DNA of 64,000 bases from DAOUTW01 sp964523575 (GTDB lineage: Bacteria; Zixibacteria; MSB-5A5; GN15; JAAZOE01): contig CAZGAV010000007.1 in assembly GCA_964523575.1 (NCBI GenBank), forward strand, positions 9,423 through 73,422, in the 5' to 3' direction. Positions 42,763-50,030 of the stretch are shown piece after piece (the first letter of the stretch is position 1; each line of letters opens with the position of its first letter). A program made the translations under genes and the position numbers. The notes below the pieces were generated by a model that was given only the letters and a program-made list of their open reading frames with translations, was not told the origin of the DNA and did no database searches.

Positions 42763-43989
42763 ATGCCGGATGAAAGGATTATACCGTTCGAGTTTGATGA
42801 CGAAACGACCAACACCGCCGACATCAAAGTGATCGGAGTGGGCGGCGCGGGCGGCAACGCCATCGACCGGATGATCGACGCCGGGTTGTCGGGCGTCGAT
42901 TTTATCGCCATCAATACCGATGCTCAGGTATTGGAGCAGAACAAAGCGGGTATCAAAGTCCAGATCGGCAAAAGGGTAACCAAAGGTCTGGGCGCCGGCG
43001 CCAATCCTGAAGTCGGCCGCAAGTCGATTGAGGAAGACGCCGACGAAGTAGCTTCCCATCTGGCCGGAGCCGACATGGTTTTCGTGACGGCCGGGATGGG
43101 CGGGGGCACCGGTACCGGAGCGGCTCCGATTGTGGCCAAGCTGGCCAAATCCCAGGGGGCGCTGACGGTGGCTATCGTCACCCGTCCGTTCGATTTCGAA
43201 GGGAAGAAAAGAATCAGCCGGGCCGATGACGGCCTGGGCGAACTGCGTAAGCACGTCGATACCCTCATAACCATTCCCAACCAGCGTCTGCTGGCCGTCG
43301 CCGATCGCAATACTCTTCTAACCGACGCCTTCCTCATGGCCGATGATGTCCTTTATCAGGCTACCAAGGGGATCTCCGATCTGATTACCGTGGCTGGCCT
43401 GATCAACTGCGATTTTGCCGACGTCAGAACCGTGATGCTCGAAATGGGCGATGCTTTGATGGGCACCGGGGAGGCCAAGGGAGAAGATCGCGCGGCGGCG
43501 GCGGCCCATATGGCCATCTCCTCGCCTCTGCTGGAAAATGTTTCGATTGCCGGGGCCCGGGGAGTGCTGATCAATGTCACCGGCGGCGCCGATATGACCC
43601 TCTTTGACGTCAATGACGCTACGTCCAAGATCTACGATGCGGCCGGGGCTGAGGCCAATATCATCGTCGGGGCCGTAATCGATCCACGCCTCGAGGATAC
43701 CGTCCGCGTCACCGTCATCGCCACCGGTTTCGGTAACGGCACTTCTCAGAGGGCGGAAATCGAGGAGCCTCGTCGGGAAGCAGTGGCCAATGATCTCTTC
43801 GGCGGCACGCTCAAAAGCGAGCCGGTCGTGCGGAAAGCTCCAAGCAACGGCGGCAATGGCGGCAAGAAGCGTGAACTGGTCTATACCAGTGACAACAATC
43901 TCGAAGTGCCGACCTATATCAGGCGGCAGATGCAGGAATTAGAAGGAGGCTTTGCGGAGTCGCCGTCCGCCAGGCGATTCGAATTTTAG
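42763..43989 (+). CDS. ftsZ: Cell division GTPase FtsZ
   Basis: A 408-residue tubulin-like GTPase that forms the Z ring. The tubulin signature GGGTGTG lies at about residues 113-119 in TAGMGGGTGTGAAPIVA; IKVIGVGGAGGNAIDRMI and FIAINTDAQVLEQN form the N-terminal nucleotide site; LINCDFADVRTVM is the T7 loop. After a short variable linker (about residues 335-380) the conserved tail EVPTYIRRQ, which binds FtsA and other partners, is followed by a longer extension ending in RRFEF. A GAGGAGG ribosome site precedes the ATG. This is the last gene of the dcw cluster. Confidence 0.98.
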   Translation: MPDERIIPFEFDDETTNTADIKVIGVGGAGGNAIDRMIDAGLSGVDFIAINTDAQVLEQNKAGIKVQIGKRVTKGLGAGANPEVGRKSIEEDADEVASHLAGADMVFVTAGMGGGTGTGAAPIVAKLAKSQGALTVAIVTRPFDFEGKKRISRADDGLGELRKHVDTLITIPNQRLLAVADRNTLLTDAFLMADDVLYQATKGISDLITVAGLINCDFADVRTVMLEMGDALMGTGEAKGEDRAAAAAHMAISSPLLENVSIAGARGVLINVTGGADMTLFDVNDATSKIYDAAGAEANIIVGAVIDPRLEDTVRVTVIATGFGNGTSQRAEIEEPRREAVANDLFGGTLKSEPVVRKAPSNGGNGGKKRELVYTSDNNLEVPTYIRRQMQELEGGFAESPSARRFEF

Positions 43990-44047
43990 TGGACTGATTT
44001 GTAGCCCGTTTTGACCTGATAATATCCGGCGGATTTAGCATCCGTAA

Positions 44048-44085
44048 GTCGGGTTTCGATTCGGCAATGGGAATCGAAACCCGAC
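44048..44085 (+). other. Perfect 15-bp inverted repeat downstream of ftsZ
   Basis: Bases 44048-44062 pair perfectly with 44071-44085 around an 8-nt loop. On the plus strand the stem is followed by AAAAATTG and not by a T-run, so it is not a standard intrinsic terminator. It may stabilise the 3' end of the dcw messenger after processing. Confidence 0.7.
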
Positions 44086-44249
44086 AAAAATTGCTCGACC
44101 GGCAGACTACTTCCACGCCGTCGGCCCGGAAACGCCGGCCAATTATACCGGGATTAAATCCGGTCAAGTACCAACGCTCTTTTACACCGAAAAACATGTG
44201 CCTGAAAACCGGGCGCACGAACAATACCTTTCTCATTCTTTTTACAGGA

Positions 44250-44289
44250 CCCGCCGGTATGGCTTCCCCCCTTGCCGGCGGGATTTTTT
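44250..44289 (+). terminator. Intrinsic terminator of the dcw transcript
   Basis: CCCGCCGG (44250-44257) pairs with CCGGCGGG (44275-44282) around a 17-nt loop, followed by ATTTTTT. It lies about 260 nt after the ftsZ stop, leaving a long 3' region. Confidence 0.8.
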
Positions 44290-44417
44290 ATGGTTTCCCA
44301 AGTCCTCCTCGACATGCTGTATGGAACTCTATCCGGCGGCATTGCGAACCGACGAGAAAAGGAGAGAACAATTGTATGGTATAAAGCAAAAAAGATAGAT
44401 TTTAGGGGTCTTTGGGG

Positions 44418-44446
44418 TTGACGAATTTTAATATCAAATCTATATT
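44418..44446 (+). promoter_or_regulatory. Promoter for the leader and Hdr-Mvh-Hyp operon
   Basis: TTGACG (44418-44423), a 17-nt spacer and TATATT (44441-44446); expected start of transcription near 44453. An AGGAGGAG sequence (44460-44467) follows, then the small ORF at 44477. The first firmly recognised gene, hdrC, begins 565 nt downstream of the start point. Confidence 0.7.
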
Positions 44447-44476
44447 GCTTCTGGTAAACAGGAGGAGTGTGTTCTG

Positions 44477-44881
44477 ATGCGGTGGCTCATTCGACGCCAG
44501 CGTTCGGTAACGCCGGTTTCTCATACTGTCCTACCTGATGGACGCCTTTCGCGCAGTTTCCTTGCATTAATAATTTCAAAATTGGCGGAGTTTTGTCATG
44601 CGATGGTAAGCGACGCCCGTAAGCCGATTTTCGATTCCATCGAAGGTCGTGGTTTGCGGATATTTGTGAATTATTTCACATGCTATCTGCGACCGATGCG
44701 GCTGCTTTCTTACGCCTATATCTGCGACAAAGCCTGCTACTTGCGACGCGTCCCTCATCGCACCATCCGGCGGGTCCACGTCATGCCGTCGAGCACCTCG
44801 ATGTTTCGAATCGGTTACGCCCGATTATTTTCCTCGGGCGGTGAGGACAACGATATCACCGGCGACGTCGGACGCCGGTAG
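44477..44881 (+). CDS. Uncertain small ORF in the Hdr-Mvh operon leader
   Basis: An open frame of 134 codons, preceded by a good promoter and an AGGAGG sequence 11 nt from the ATG, so translation is plausible. The product would be rich in Arg and Cys, with one weak hydrophobic stretch (SFLALIISKLAEF) and no family I recognise. Codon use (several CTA, TTA, TCA and CGA codons) looks unlike the neighbouring genes, and the frame contains a CRP-like palindrome and short direct repeats, which argue that the DNA may be a regulatory leader. Gene, leader peptide or chance frame cannot be decided here. Confidence 0.25.
   Translation: MRWLIRRQRSVTPVSHTVLPDGRLSRSFLALIISKLAEFCHAMVSDARKPIFDSIEGRGLRIFVNYFTCYLRPMRLLSYAYICDKACYLRRVPHRTIRRVHVMPSSTSMFRIGYARLFSSGGEDNDITGDVGRR
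44665..44680 (+). promoter_or_regulatory. Perfect CRP/FNR-family palindrome
   Basis: TGTGAATTATTTCACA: TGTGA-N6-TCACA, with six matching bases in each arm (TGTGAA/TTCACA). This is the consensus for CRP-type regulators and close to that of several FNR/DNR relatives. It lies about 350 nt upstream of hdrC; a weak TATATC box is at 44717-44722. A redox- or energy-responsive regulator of a hydrogenase operon would make sense, but no regulator gene is in view. Confidence 0.55.
44684..44747 (+). repeat. Short direct repeats TATCTGCGAC in the operon leader
   Basis: TATCTGCGAC occurs at 44684-44693 and again, identical, at 44719-44728; TACTTGCGAC (two changes) is at 44738-44747. They follow the palindrome directly. 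They may be operator half-sites or chance; no factor is known to me. Confidence 0.4.
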
Positions 44882-45017
44882 TTCCTGACCTTTGTCAAGA
44901 CCTTCCGGTTCGACCGCAGTCAATTGCGCCGCCGCATCATGGGTTCTCCGACAATCGGACGCATTCGATGAACTCCTGTTCCTCTCGAACTTAACGGTTG
45001 CCTTAGAGGAGGAACCT
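44882..45017. other. Leader segment directly before hdrC
   Basis: Non-coding as far as I can see. It ends in a strong GAGGAGGA ribosome site nine bases before the hdrC ATG. No terminator or clear promoter was found. An open frame running into hdrC from 44892 exists but has no start signal and is rejected. Confidence 0.5.
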
Positions 45018-45650
45018 ATGAATAAGTGGCAAGGGTGGCGCAAAATACGGTACGAATCGGAGCTCAATCCCCATTTCTCATCGGAAATCTCGTCGATCCC
45101 CGGGGGCGACAAGCTCTTCAGTTGCATTCAATGCGGCACCTGCAGCGGTATGTGTCCTTTAAGTCAGTATATGGATTATACGCCGCGGCAGATCATCGCC
45201 ATGATCCGGGCCGGAATGAAAGGCGAGGTGCTGGCCAGCTATACCACCTGGCTGTGCGCCTCGTGTTATTCCTGCACGGTCGAATGCCCCAAAGAAATTC
45301 GAATCACCGATTTCATGTATGCCGCCAAGCGATTGGCCATCAGGGAGGGGATTTCGCCCAAGCGTTTTCCGATCACGGTTTTGGCCGGAGAATTTTTCAA
45401 AGCCGTGGAGAAGTCGGGGCGCAGTAGCGAAACCTGGTTACTGGTCAAACTGTATCTCAAGACCAACCCCCTGGCGATGCTCAAGCAGGCCGTTTTAGGC
45501 GCCCGGTTGATGATGAAAGGGCGGCTGAGTCTCAAACGCGAATCGATCGAACGAAAAGACGAATTGCATCGCATGCTCAAAGTACTCGAAAAAGAACATA
45601 TGGTCAAAAGCCCGGCCATCGTGCCTTTGCCGGAGGAGGTGACAGGATGA
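45018..45650 (+). CDS. hdrC: Heterodisulfide reductase subunit C-like iron-sulfur protein
   Basis: A 210-residue electron-transfer protein. Two [4Fe-4S] motifs are visible: C36-x2-C39-x2-C42-x3-C46 (CIQCGTCSGMCP) and C80-x2-C83-x2-C86-x3-C90 (CASCYSCTVECP). In HdrABC complexes, HdrC passes electrons from HdrA to HdrB. The ATG at 45018 has GAGGAGGA upstream. Its stop overlaps the hdrB start by 4 nt, and the gene order hdrC-hdrB-hdrA-mvhD-mvhG-mvhA is that of a complete hydrogenase-linked Hdr complex. Confidence 0.93.
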   Translation: MNKWQGWRKIRYESELNPHFSSEISSIPGGDKLFSCIQCGTCSGMCPLSQYMDYTPRQIIAMIRAGMKGEVLASYTTWLCASCYSCTVECPKEIRITDFMYAAKRLAIREGISPKRFPITVLAGEFFKAVEKSGRSSETWLLVKLYLKTNPLAMLKQAVLGARLMMKGRLSLKRESIERKDELHRMLKVLEKEHMVKSPAIVPLPEEVTG

Positions 45651-46555
45651 GCTACCTTTATTTCCCCGGATGTTCGCTCAAAAGCACCGGACGAGCCTAT
45701 GAAGAATCGATGCTTTCGACCTTTGCGGCCCTCGACGCTCCTCTTGAGGAACTCGAAGATTGGAATTGTTGCGGTGCGACAGCCTATATGGCGATCAGCG
45801 AATTGAAAGCCTTCGCCTTGTCGGCCCGGAACATGGCTCTGGCCGAAAGACAGGGGAACGGATCGGGGCCGTCCGATCTGGTCGTGCCCTGCGCGGCCTG
45901 CTATCTTGGATTGAACAAAGCCCAGCATTATCTGGCAGACAATCCCGACATCCGACGCACTATCGGACAGGCGCTGGATGCCGCCGGTCTTGAATACTCC
46001 GGCCGGGTTCGAGTCCGCCATCCGCTGGATATCCTGGTCAATGATATCGGGCTCGATAAAATCAAAGCGCGCGTCAAAAGGCCGCTGGAGGGGATGACCG
46101 TCGCCTGCTACTATGGATGTCAACTGGTCCGGCCGTATGCTGAATTCGACGATCAGCACCAGCCGACAACGATGGACGTAATCATGAAAGCCCTGGGCGC
46201 CAAAGTGATCGAATGGCCCCTCAAAACTCGTTGTTGCGGCGGGTCGCTGACCGGCACCGTTCCGGAAGTCGGACAGCGTCTCAGTTATATACTTCTCAAG
46301 GAAGCTCAAAAGCGCGGATGTAACGTCATCGCGACCGCCTGTCCGCTGTGTCAGTTCAATCTCGAATGTTATCAGGCGCAGATCGGCCGTCGTTATGGCA
46401 GTTCGATCAACGTGCCGGTAGCATATTTCACGCAGATAATGGGCGTTGCTTTCGGCATCAAGCAGAGCCGACTGGGTTTGCGGCGTCTGTTTGTTTCGTT
46501 GCGGATGCCTCCGCCCAAAGTTGCCGCCGCGGGAGGTGCTCATGTCACAGGTTAA
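45647..46555 (+). CDS. hdrB: Heterodisulfide reductase subunit B-like protein with two CCG domains
   Basis: A 302-residue protein with two full cysteine-rich CCG motifs: C9-x31-C41 C42-x39-C82-x2-C85, and C158-x37-C196 C197-x34-C232-x2-C235. In methanogen HdrB these bind two noncubane [4Fe-4S] clusters that reduce the CoM-S-S-CoB disulfide. Bacteria lack that substrate, so here another disulfide or thiol is expected; the double-DsrC proteins at the end of this operon are candidates. All cluster ligands appear intact, so it should be catalytic. The end overlaps hdrA by 14 nt. Confidence 0.93.
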   Translation: MSYLYFPGCSLKSTGRAYEESMLSTFAALDAPLEELEDWNCCGATAYMAISELKAFALSARNMALAERQGNGSGPSDLVVPCAACYLGLNKAQHYLADNPDIRRTIGQALDAAGLEYSGRVRVRHPLDILVNDIGLDKIKARVKRPLEGMTVACYYGCQLVRPYAEFDDQHQPTTMDVIMKALGAKVIEWPLKTRCCGGSLTGTVPEVGQRLSYILLKEAQKRGCNVIATACPLCQFNLECYQAQIGRRYGSSINVPVAYFTQIMGVAFGIKQSRLGLRRLFVSLRMPPPKVAAAGGAHVTG

Positions 46556-48545
46556 TATGGAAACCAACGGTGCGCCCCGAGTCGGCGTCTATGTCTGTCA
46601 TTGCGGTATTAACATTGCCCACACGGTCGATATCGCCGCCACCGTCGAGTTTGCGGTGCGGCTGCCTTATGTGACCGTATCCACCGAATATAAATTTATG
46701 TGTTCCGATCCCGGCCAGGATTTGATCGGCCAGGATATTCGCAGCGGAAAAATAGACCGGGTTGTCGTCGCCTCCTGCTCACCCCTAATGCATGAGCCCA
46801 CATTTCGGCGAGCCATCGCTGAAGCCGGCGGCAACCCGTTTTTATTTCAAATGGCGAATATCCGCGAACATGTCAGCTGGGTGACCAAAGATCATGATGC
46901 CGCCACCGGGAAGGCCAAGGCATTGATCGCGGCGGCCGTCGAACGGGTTGCCCTTCATCAGCCCCTCGAGAGTACCAGCGTACCGGTTCACCCGGATGTC
47001 CTCGTTGTCGGCGGCGGCATTGCCGGAATCCATGCTGCTCTGACAGCGGCCAATGCCGGCAAGAAAGTCTATCTGGTGGAAAGGGAGCCGACCATCGGCG
47101 GGCACATGGCCAAGTTCGATAAGACCTTTCCTACGCTCGATTGTTCGGCCTGTATCCTGACGCCGAAAATGTCAGCCGTTCGGGCCCATCCCAATATCAC
47201 CCTCTGGACCTATTCGGAGGTGGCCGAGGTGGAGGGATTTGTGGGCAATTTTAAGGTCAAGGTCAAAAGAAAACCACGTTATATCGACGAAGAAGCCTGC
47301 GTCGGCTGTCTCGAATGCATTGAGGCTTGCATTTTCAAAAAGGGCAAAATCAGCGATGAGTTTAATGTTGGACTAAGCAAACGCAAACCGATTTACATCC
47401 CCTTCCCGCAGGCGACACCGCTGGTGGCCGTTATCGATCCCGAAAGTTGCGCCCATTTCCTCACCGGCAAATGCAAGGAACCCTGCGTCGATTCCTGCGA
47501 GCGGCAGGCGATTGATTTCAACCAGACCGAGGAGATCAAGGAAATCGAAGTCGGGGCCATAATCCTGGCCACCGGTTTCAAGACCTTTGATGCTGCCCGG
47601 GTTTCACGCTACGGTTACGGCCGGTATCCCAATATCTATTCCAGTCTTGAAATCGAACGAATGGTCAACGCCGCCGGGCCGACGGCCGGCGAGGTTATGC
47701 TTGAAAACGGTGAGAAACCCAAAGCGGTCGGGATCGTCCATTGTGTCGGCTCCCGCGATAATAACACCAATAAATGGTGCTCGCGGGTATGCTGTATGTA
47801 TTCGCTCAAGCTGGCCCACCTGCTGAAAGAAAGGACCGGGGCGGAAATTTACAATTTCTATATCGACATGCGAACGCCCGGTAAAGGCTATGAGGAATTC
47901 TACGAACGACTCAACCGGGAAAAGGTGCACTTCATCCGCGGCCGGGTCGCCGAAATTTCCGACTGGGCCATGGCTCCGGAAGAAGAGGGCAAGTTGATTA
48001 TCCGGGCCGAGGATACTCTGGTAGGCATGGTGCGCCGTATTCCGGTCGATATGGTTGTCCTCTCGGTCGGTCTGGAACCGCAGGCCGACGCCGACGCCGT
48101 CCGCCGGATGTTCAATATCAGTTGCAGTCAGGAAGGCTGGTTCCTGGAGCGGCATCCCAAGCTGGCCCCGGTGTCGACCTTTACTGACGGCGTTTTCCTC
48201 GCAGGGGCCTGTCAGGGTCCCAAGGATATCCCCGACAGCGTGGCGCAGGCGGGAGCGGCAACGGCGGAGGCCCTGGCCTTGATCGATGCCGGAAAGGTGC
48301 AACTGGAGCCGAATACCGCTTATGTTATGGAGGAATTCTGTTCGGGGTGCAAGACCTGCGTCGGGCTTTGTCCCTACAGTGCCATCGGATTTGACGAGGA
48401 AAAACAGGTCGCAGCGGTCAATGGGGCCATATGCAAAGGCTGCGGCACCTGCGTGGCGGCCTGCCCGTCGGGTTCGCTCCAGCAGAATCTTTTCACCGAT
48501 GAACAGATTTTCCGCGAAATAAAGGGAGTGGTCAATTATGTCTGA
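46542..48545 (+). CDS. hdrA: Heterodisulfide reductase subunit A-like flavoprotein
   Basis: A 667-residue protein starting at ATG 46542 (GGGAGGTGCTC upstream). The N-terminal domain has RVGVYVCHCGINIAHTVD; the FAD Rossmann loop is GGGIAG at about 157-162, followed by LVEREPTIGGHMA and the DCSAC cysteine motif (200-204). [4Fe-4S] motifs: C253-x2-C256-x2-C259-x3-C263, and two C-terminal ferredoxin clusters at C600/603/606/610 and C631/634/637/641. HdrA is the flavin that bifurcates electrons from hydrogen between ferredoxin and the HdrB disulfide site. Nothing vital looks missing. It overlaps mvhD by 8 nt. Confidence 0.94.
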   Translation: MSQVNMETNGAPRVGVYVCHCGINIAHTVDIAATVEFAVRLPYVTVSTEYKFMCSDPGQDLIGQDIRSGKIDRVVVASCSPLMHEPTFRRAIAEAGGNPFLFQMANIREHVSWVTKDHDAATGKAKALIAAAVERVALHQPLESTSVPVHPDVLVVGGGIAGIHAALTAANAGKKVYLVEREPTIGGHMAKFDKTFPTLDCSACILTPKMSAVRAHPNITLWTYSEVAEVEGFVGNFKVKVKRKPRYIDEEACVGCLECIEACIFKKGKISDEFNVGLSKRKPIYIPFPQATPLVAVIDPESCAHFLTGKCKEPCVDSCERQAIDFNQTEEIKEIEVGAIILATGFKTFDAARVSRYGYGRYPNIYSSLEIERMVNAAGPTAGEVMLENGEKPKAVGIVHCVGSRDNNTNKWCSRVCCMYSLKLAHLLKERTGAEIYNFYIDMRTPGKGYEEFYERLNREKVHFIRGRVAEISDWAMAPEEEGKLIIRAEDTLVGMVRRIPVDMVVLSVGLEPQADADAVRRMFNISCSQEGWFLERHPKLAPVSTFTDGVFLAGACQGPKDIPDSVAQAGAATAEALALIDAGKVQLEPNTAYVMEEFCSGCKTCVGLCPYSAIGFDEEKQVAAVNGAICKGCGTCVAACPSGSLQQNLFTDEQIFREIKGVVNYV

Positions 48546-49044
48546 TAATACAACAGCCCAGCCATCATTCGAGCCGAAGATCGTCGCCTTCTTCTGCAAC
48601 TGGTGCACATATACGGCCGCCGATCTGGCCGGCACGGCCCGGATGCAGTATGCCCCCAACGTCAGGGTGGTGCGCCTCATGTGTTCCGGGCGGCTCGATC
48701 CCCAGTTTGTCATGACAGCATTCCGAGAAGGCGCCGACGGCGTCCTGATTGGCGGCTGTCATCCCGGCGATTGCCATTATCAGGAGGGCAATTACAAGGC
48801 CCTGCGCCGTTTCATCCTGCTCCAGCGTCTGTTGGCGGCGATGGGAATCGAGGAGGAACGTATCCGCCTCGAATGGATAGCCGCCTCCGAGGGAGACAAG
48901 GTTCAGCGGGTTATCAATGAAATGACCGAAGCCGTCCGCAGTCTGGGGCCCCTGCGGATGGAGCCCCGACCGATGCCGATGATGCCTCATGAGGCCGCGG
49001 CTTCGACCCCCGAGATAATATTGTCACAAGGAGAGACCTCATGA
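48538..49044 (+). CDS. mvhD: MvhD-type [2Fe-2S] protein linking hydrogenase to HdrA
   Basis: A 168-residue protein of the MvhD/FrhD/FlpD group. Cysteines C20, C23, C49, C74 and C79 (FFCNWCTYTAADLAG, VRLMCSGRLDPQF, IGGCHPGDCHYQEGN) are the family cluster ligands. It carries electrons from the [NiFe] hydrogenase to HdrA. It is encoded exactly between hdrA and the hydrogenase genes, with overlaps on both sides. Confidence 0.94.
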   Translation: MSDNTTAQPSFEPKIVAFFCNWCTYTAADLAGTARMQYAPNVRVVRLMCSGRLDPQFVMTAFREGADGVLIGGCHPGDCHYQEGNYKALRRFILLQRLLAAMGIEEERIRLEWIAASEGDKVQRVINEMTEAVRSLGPLRMEPRPMPMMPHEAAASTPEIILSQGETS

Positions 49045-50030
49045 GCAAGCCGAAAGTGAGTTTTTACTGGTGCGCCTCCTGCGGCGGATGCGAAGAGGCC
49101 GTCGTCGATCTCAATGAAGATATCCTCGGCGTGGTCGAGGCCGTCGATATCATGTTCTGGCCGGTGGCCCTCGATTTCAAGAAATCCGACGTTGAGGCGC
49201 TGGCCGAGGGTGAATTGGCGGTCAGCTTTATCAACGGAGCCATCCGCAGTTCCGAACAGCATGAGATGGTAGAGTTGTTGCGGCGCAAATCGCAAATGGT
49301 CGTGGCCTTCGGCAGTTGCGCTCATATGGGCGGCATCCCCGGCCTGGCCAATATGTTTCATCGCCAGGATATGATCGATGAAGTATATTTCAAGTCTCCC
49401 AGTGTCACCAACGGTGTTGGAATCACTCCCCAATTGGAGTATGATGCCCCCGAAGGCCGATTGACTCTTCCCGAATTGTGGGATACGGTCAAAACTCTCG
49501 ACCAGGTGATCGACGTCGATTACTATTTGCCCGGATGTCCGCCGCCGGTGAAACTGATCAAAGACGCCATCGGCGCCATTCTCAGCGGTCAGCTTCCGGC
49601 CAAAGGTTCCGTACTGGCCCCGGATGAGGCCTTATGCGAAGAATGTCCCCGGGCCGAGACCAAACCGGAAAAGATAAGTATCCGGGAATTCAAACGTCCC
49701 CATCAGGTAATGATTGATCCCCATGAATGTCTGCTGGCTCAGGGACTTCTGTGTCTCGGACCGGTCACCCGAAAGGGATGCGAAGGCGCCTGCACTAAAG
49801 CTAATATGCCCTGCACCGGATGCATGGGGCCGACCAGCCGGGTGGTCGATTTCGGCGGCAAAGCCATCTCGGCCATGGCCTCGCTGGCTGACGCCCGGGA
49901 AGATGATGATATCGTTGCTATCCTCAATAAAATCGTCGATCCGGTCGGGACTTTCTATCGTTACAGTCTGCCGGCGTCGCTTCTGCATCGCCACTATCAA
50001 CCACCCGTTCGAGAGGGGAAAGAATCATGA
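49041..50030 (+). CDS. mvhG: [NiFe] hydrogenase small subunit, MvhG-type
   Basis: A 329-residue iron-sulfur subunit with no Tat signal, as expected for a cytoplasmic group 3 hydrogenase. Proximal-cluster ligands begin with C11-x2-C14 (WCASCGGCEEA), then FGSCAHMGG and YYLPGCPPPVK. The C-terminal part has more cysteine groups (CEECPRAE, ECLLAQGLLC, GCEGAC, CTGCMGPTSR) for medial and distal clusters. This subunit passes electrons to MvhD. Its end overlaps mvhA by 4 nt. Confidence 0.94.
   Translation: MSKPKVSFYWCASCGGCEEAVVDLNEDILGVVEAVDIMFWPVALDFKKSDVEALAEGELAVSFINGAIRSSEQHEMVELLRRKSQMVVAFGSCAHMGGIPGLANMFHRQDMIDEVYFKSPSVTNGVGITPQLEYDAPEGRLTLPELWDTVKTLDQVIDVDYYLPGCPPPVKLIKDAIGAILSGQLPAKGSVLAPDEALCEECPRAETKPEKISIREFKRPHQVMIDPHECLLAQGLLCLGPVTRKGCEGACTKANMPCTGCMGPTSRVVDFGGKAISAMASLADAREDDDIVAILNKIVDPVGTFYRYSLPASLLHRHYQPPVREGKES

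Larger units (their letters stand above)
43990..44417. other. Intergenic region after ftsZ
   Basis: About 430 nt with no convincing gene. It contains a perfect 15-bp hairpin (44048-44085), an intrinsic terminator (44250-44289), and an AT-rich stretch leading to the next promoter. The segment between the two hairpins shows smaller inverted segments (for example near 44150-44165) but no tRNA or known RNA family that I recognise. Confidence 0.5.

Noticed and set aside
44892..45017. N-terminal extension of hdrC by 42 residues
   Set aside because: No ribosome site, no similarity to HdrC, and a strong GAGGAGGA site precedes the internal ATG at 45018.
47604..48713. Minus-strand frame of about 370 codons opposite hdrA and mvhD
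   Set aside because: Shadow of two strongly supported Fe-S protein genes; no start signal and no recognisable domain.
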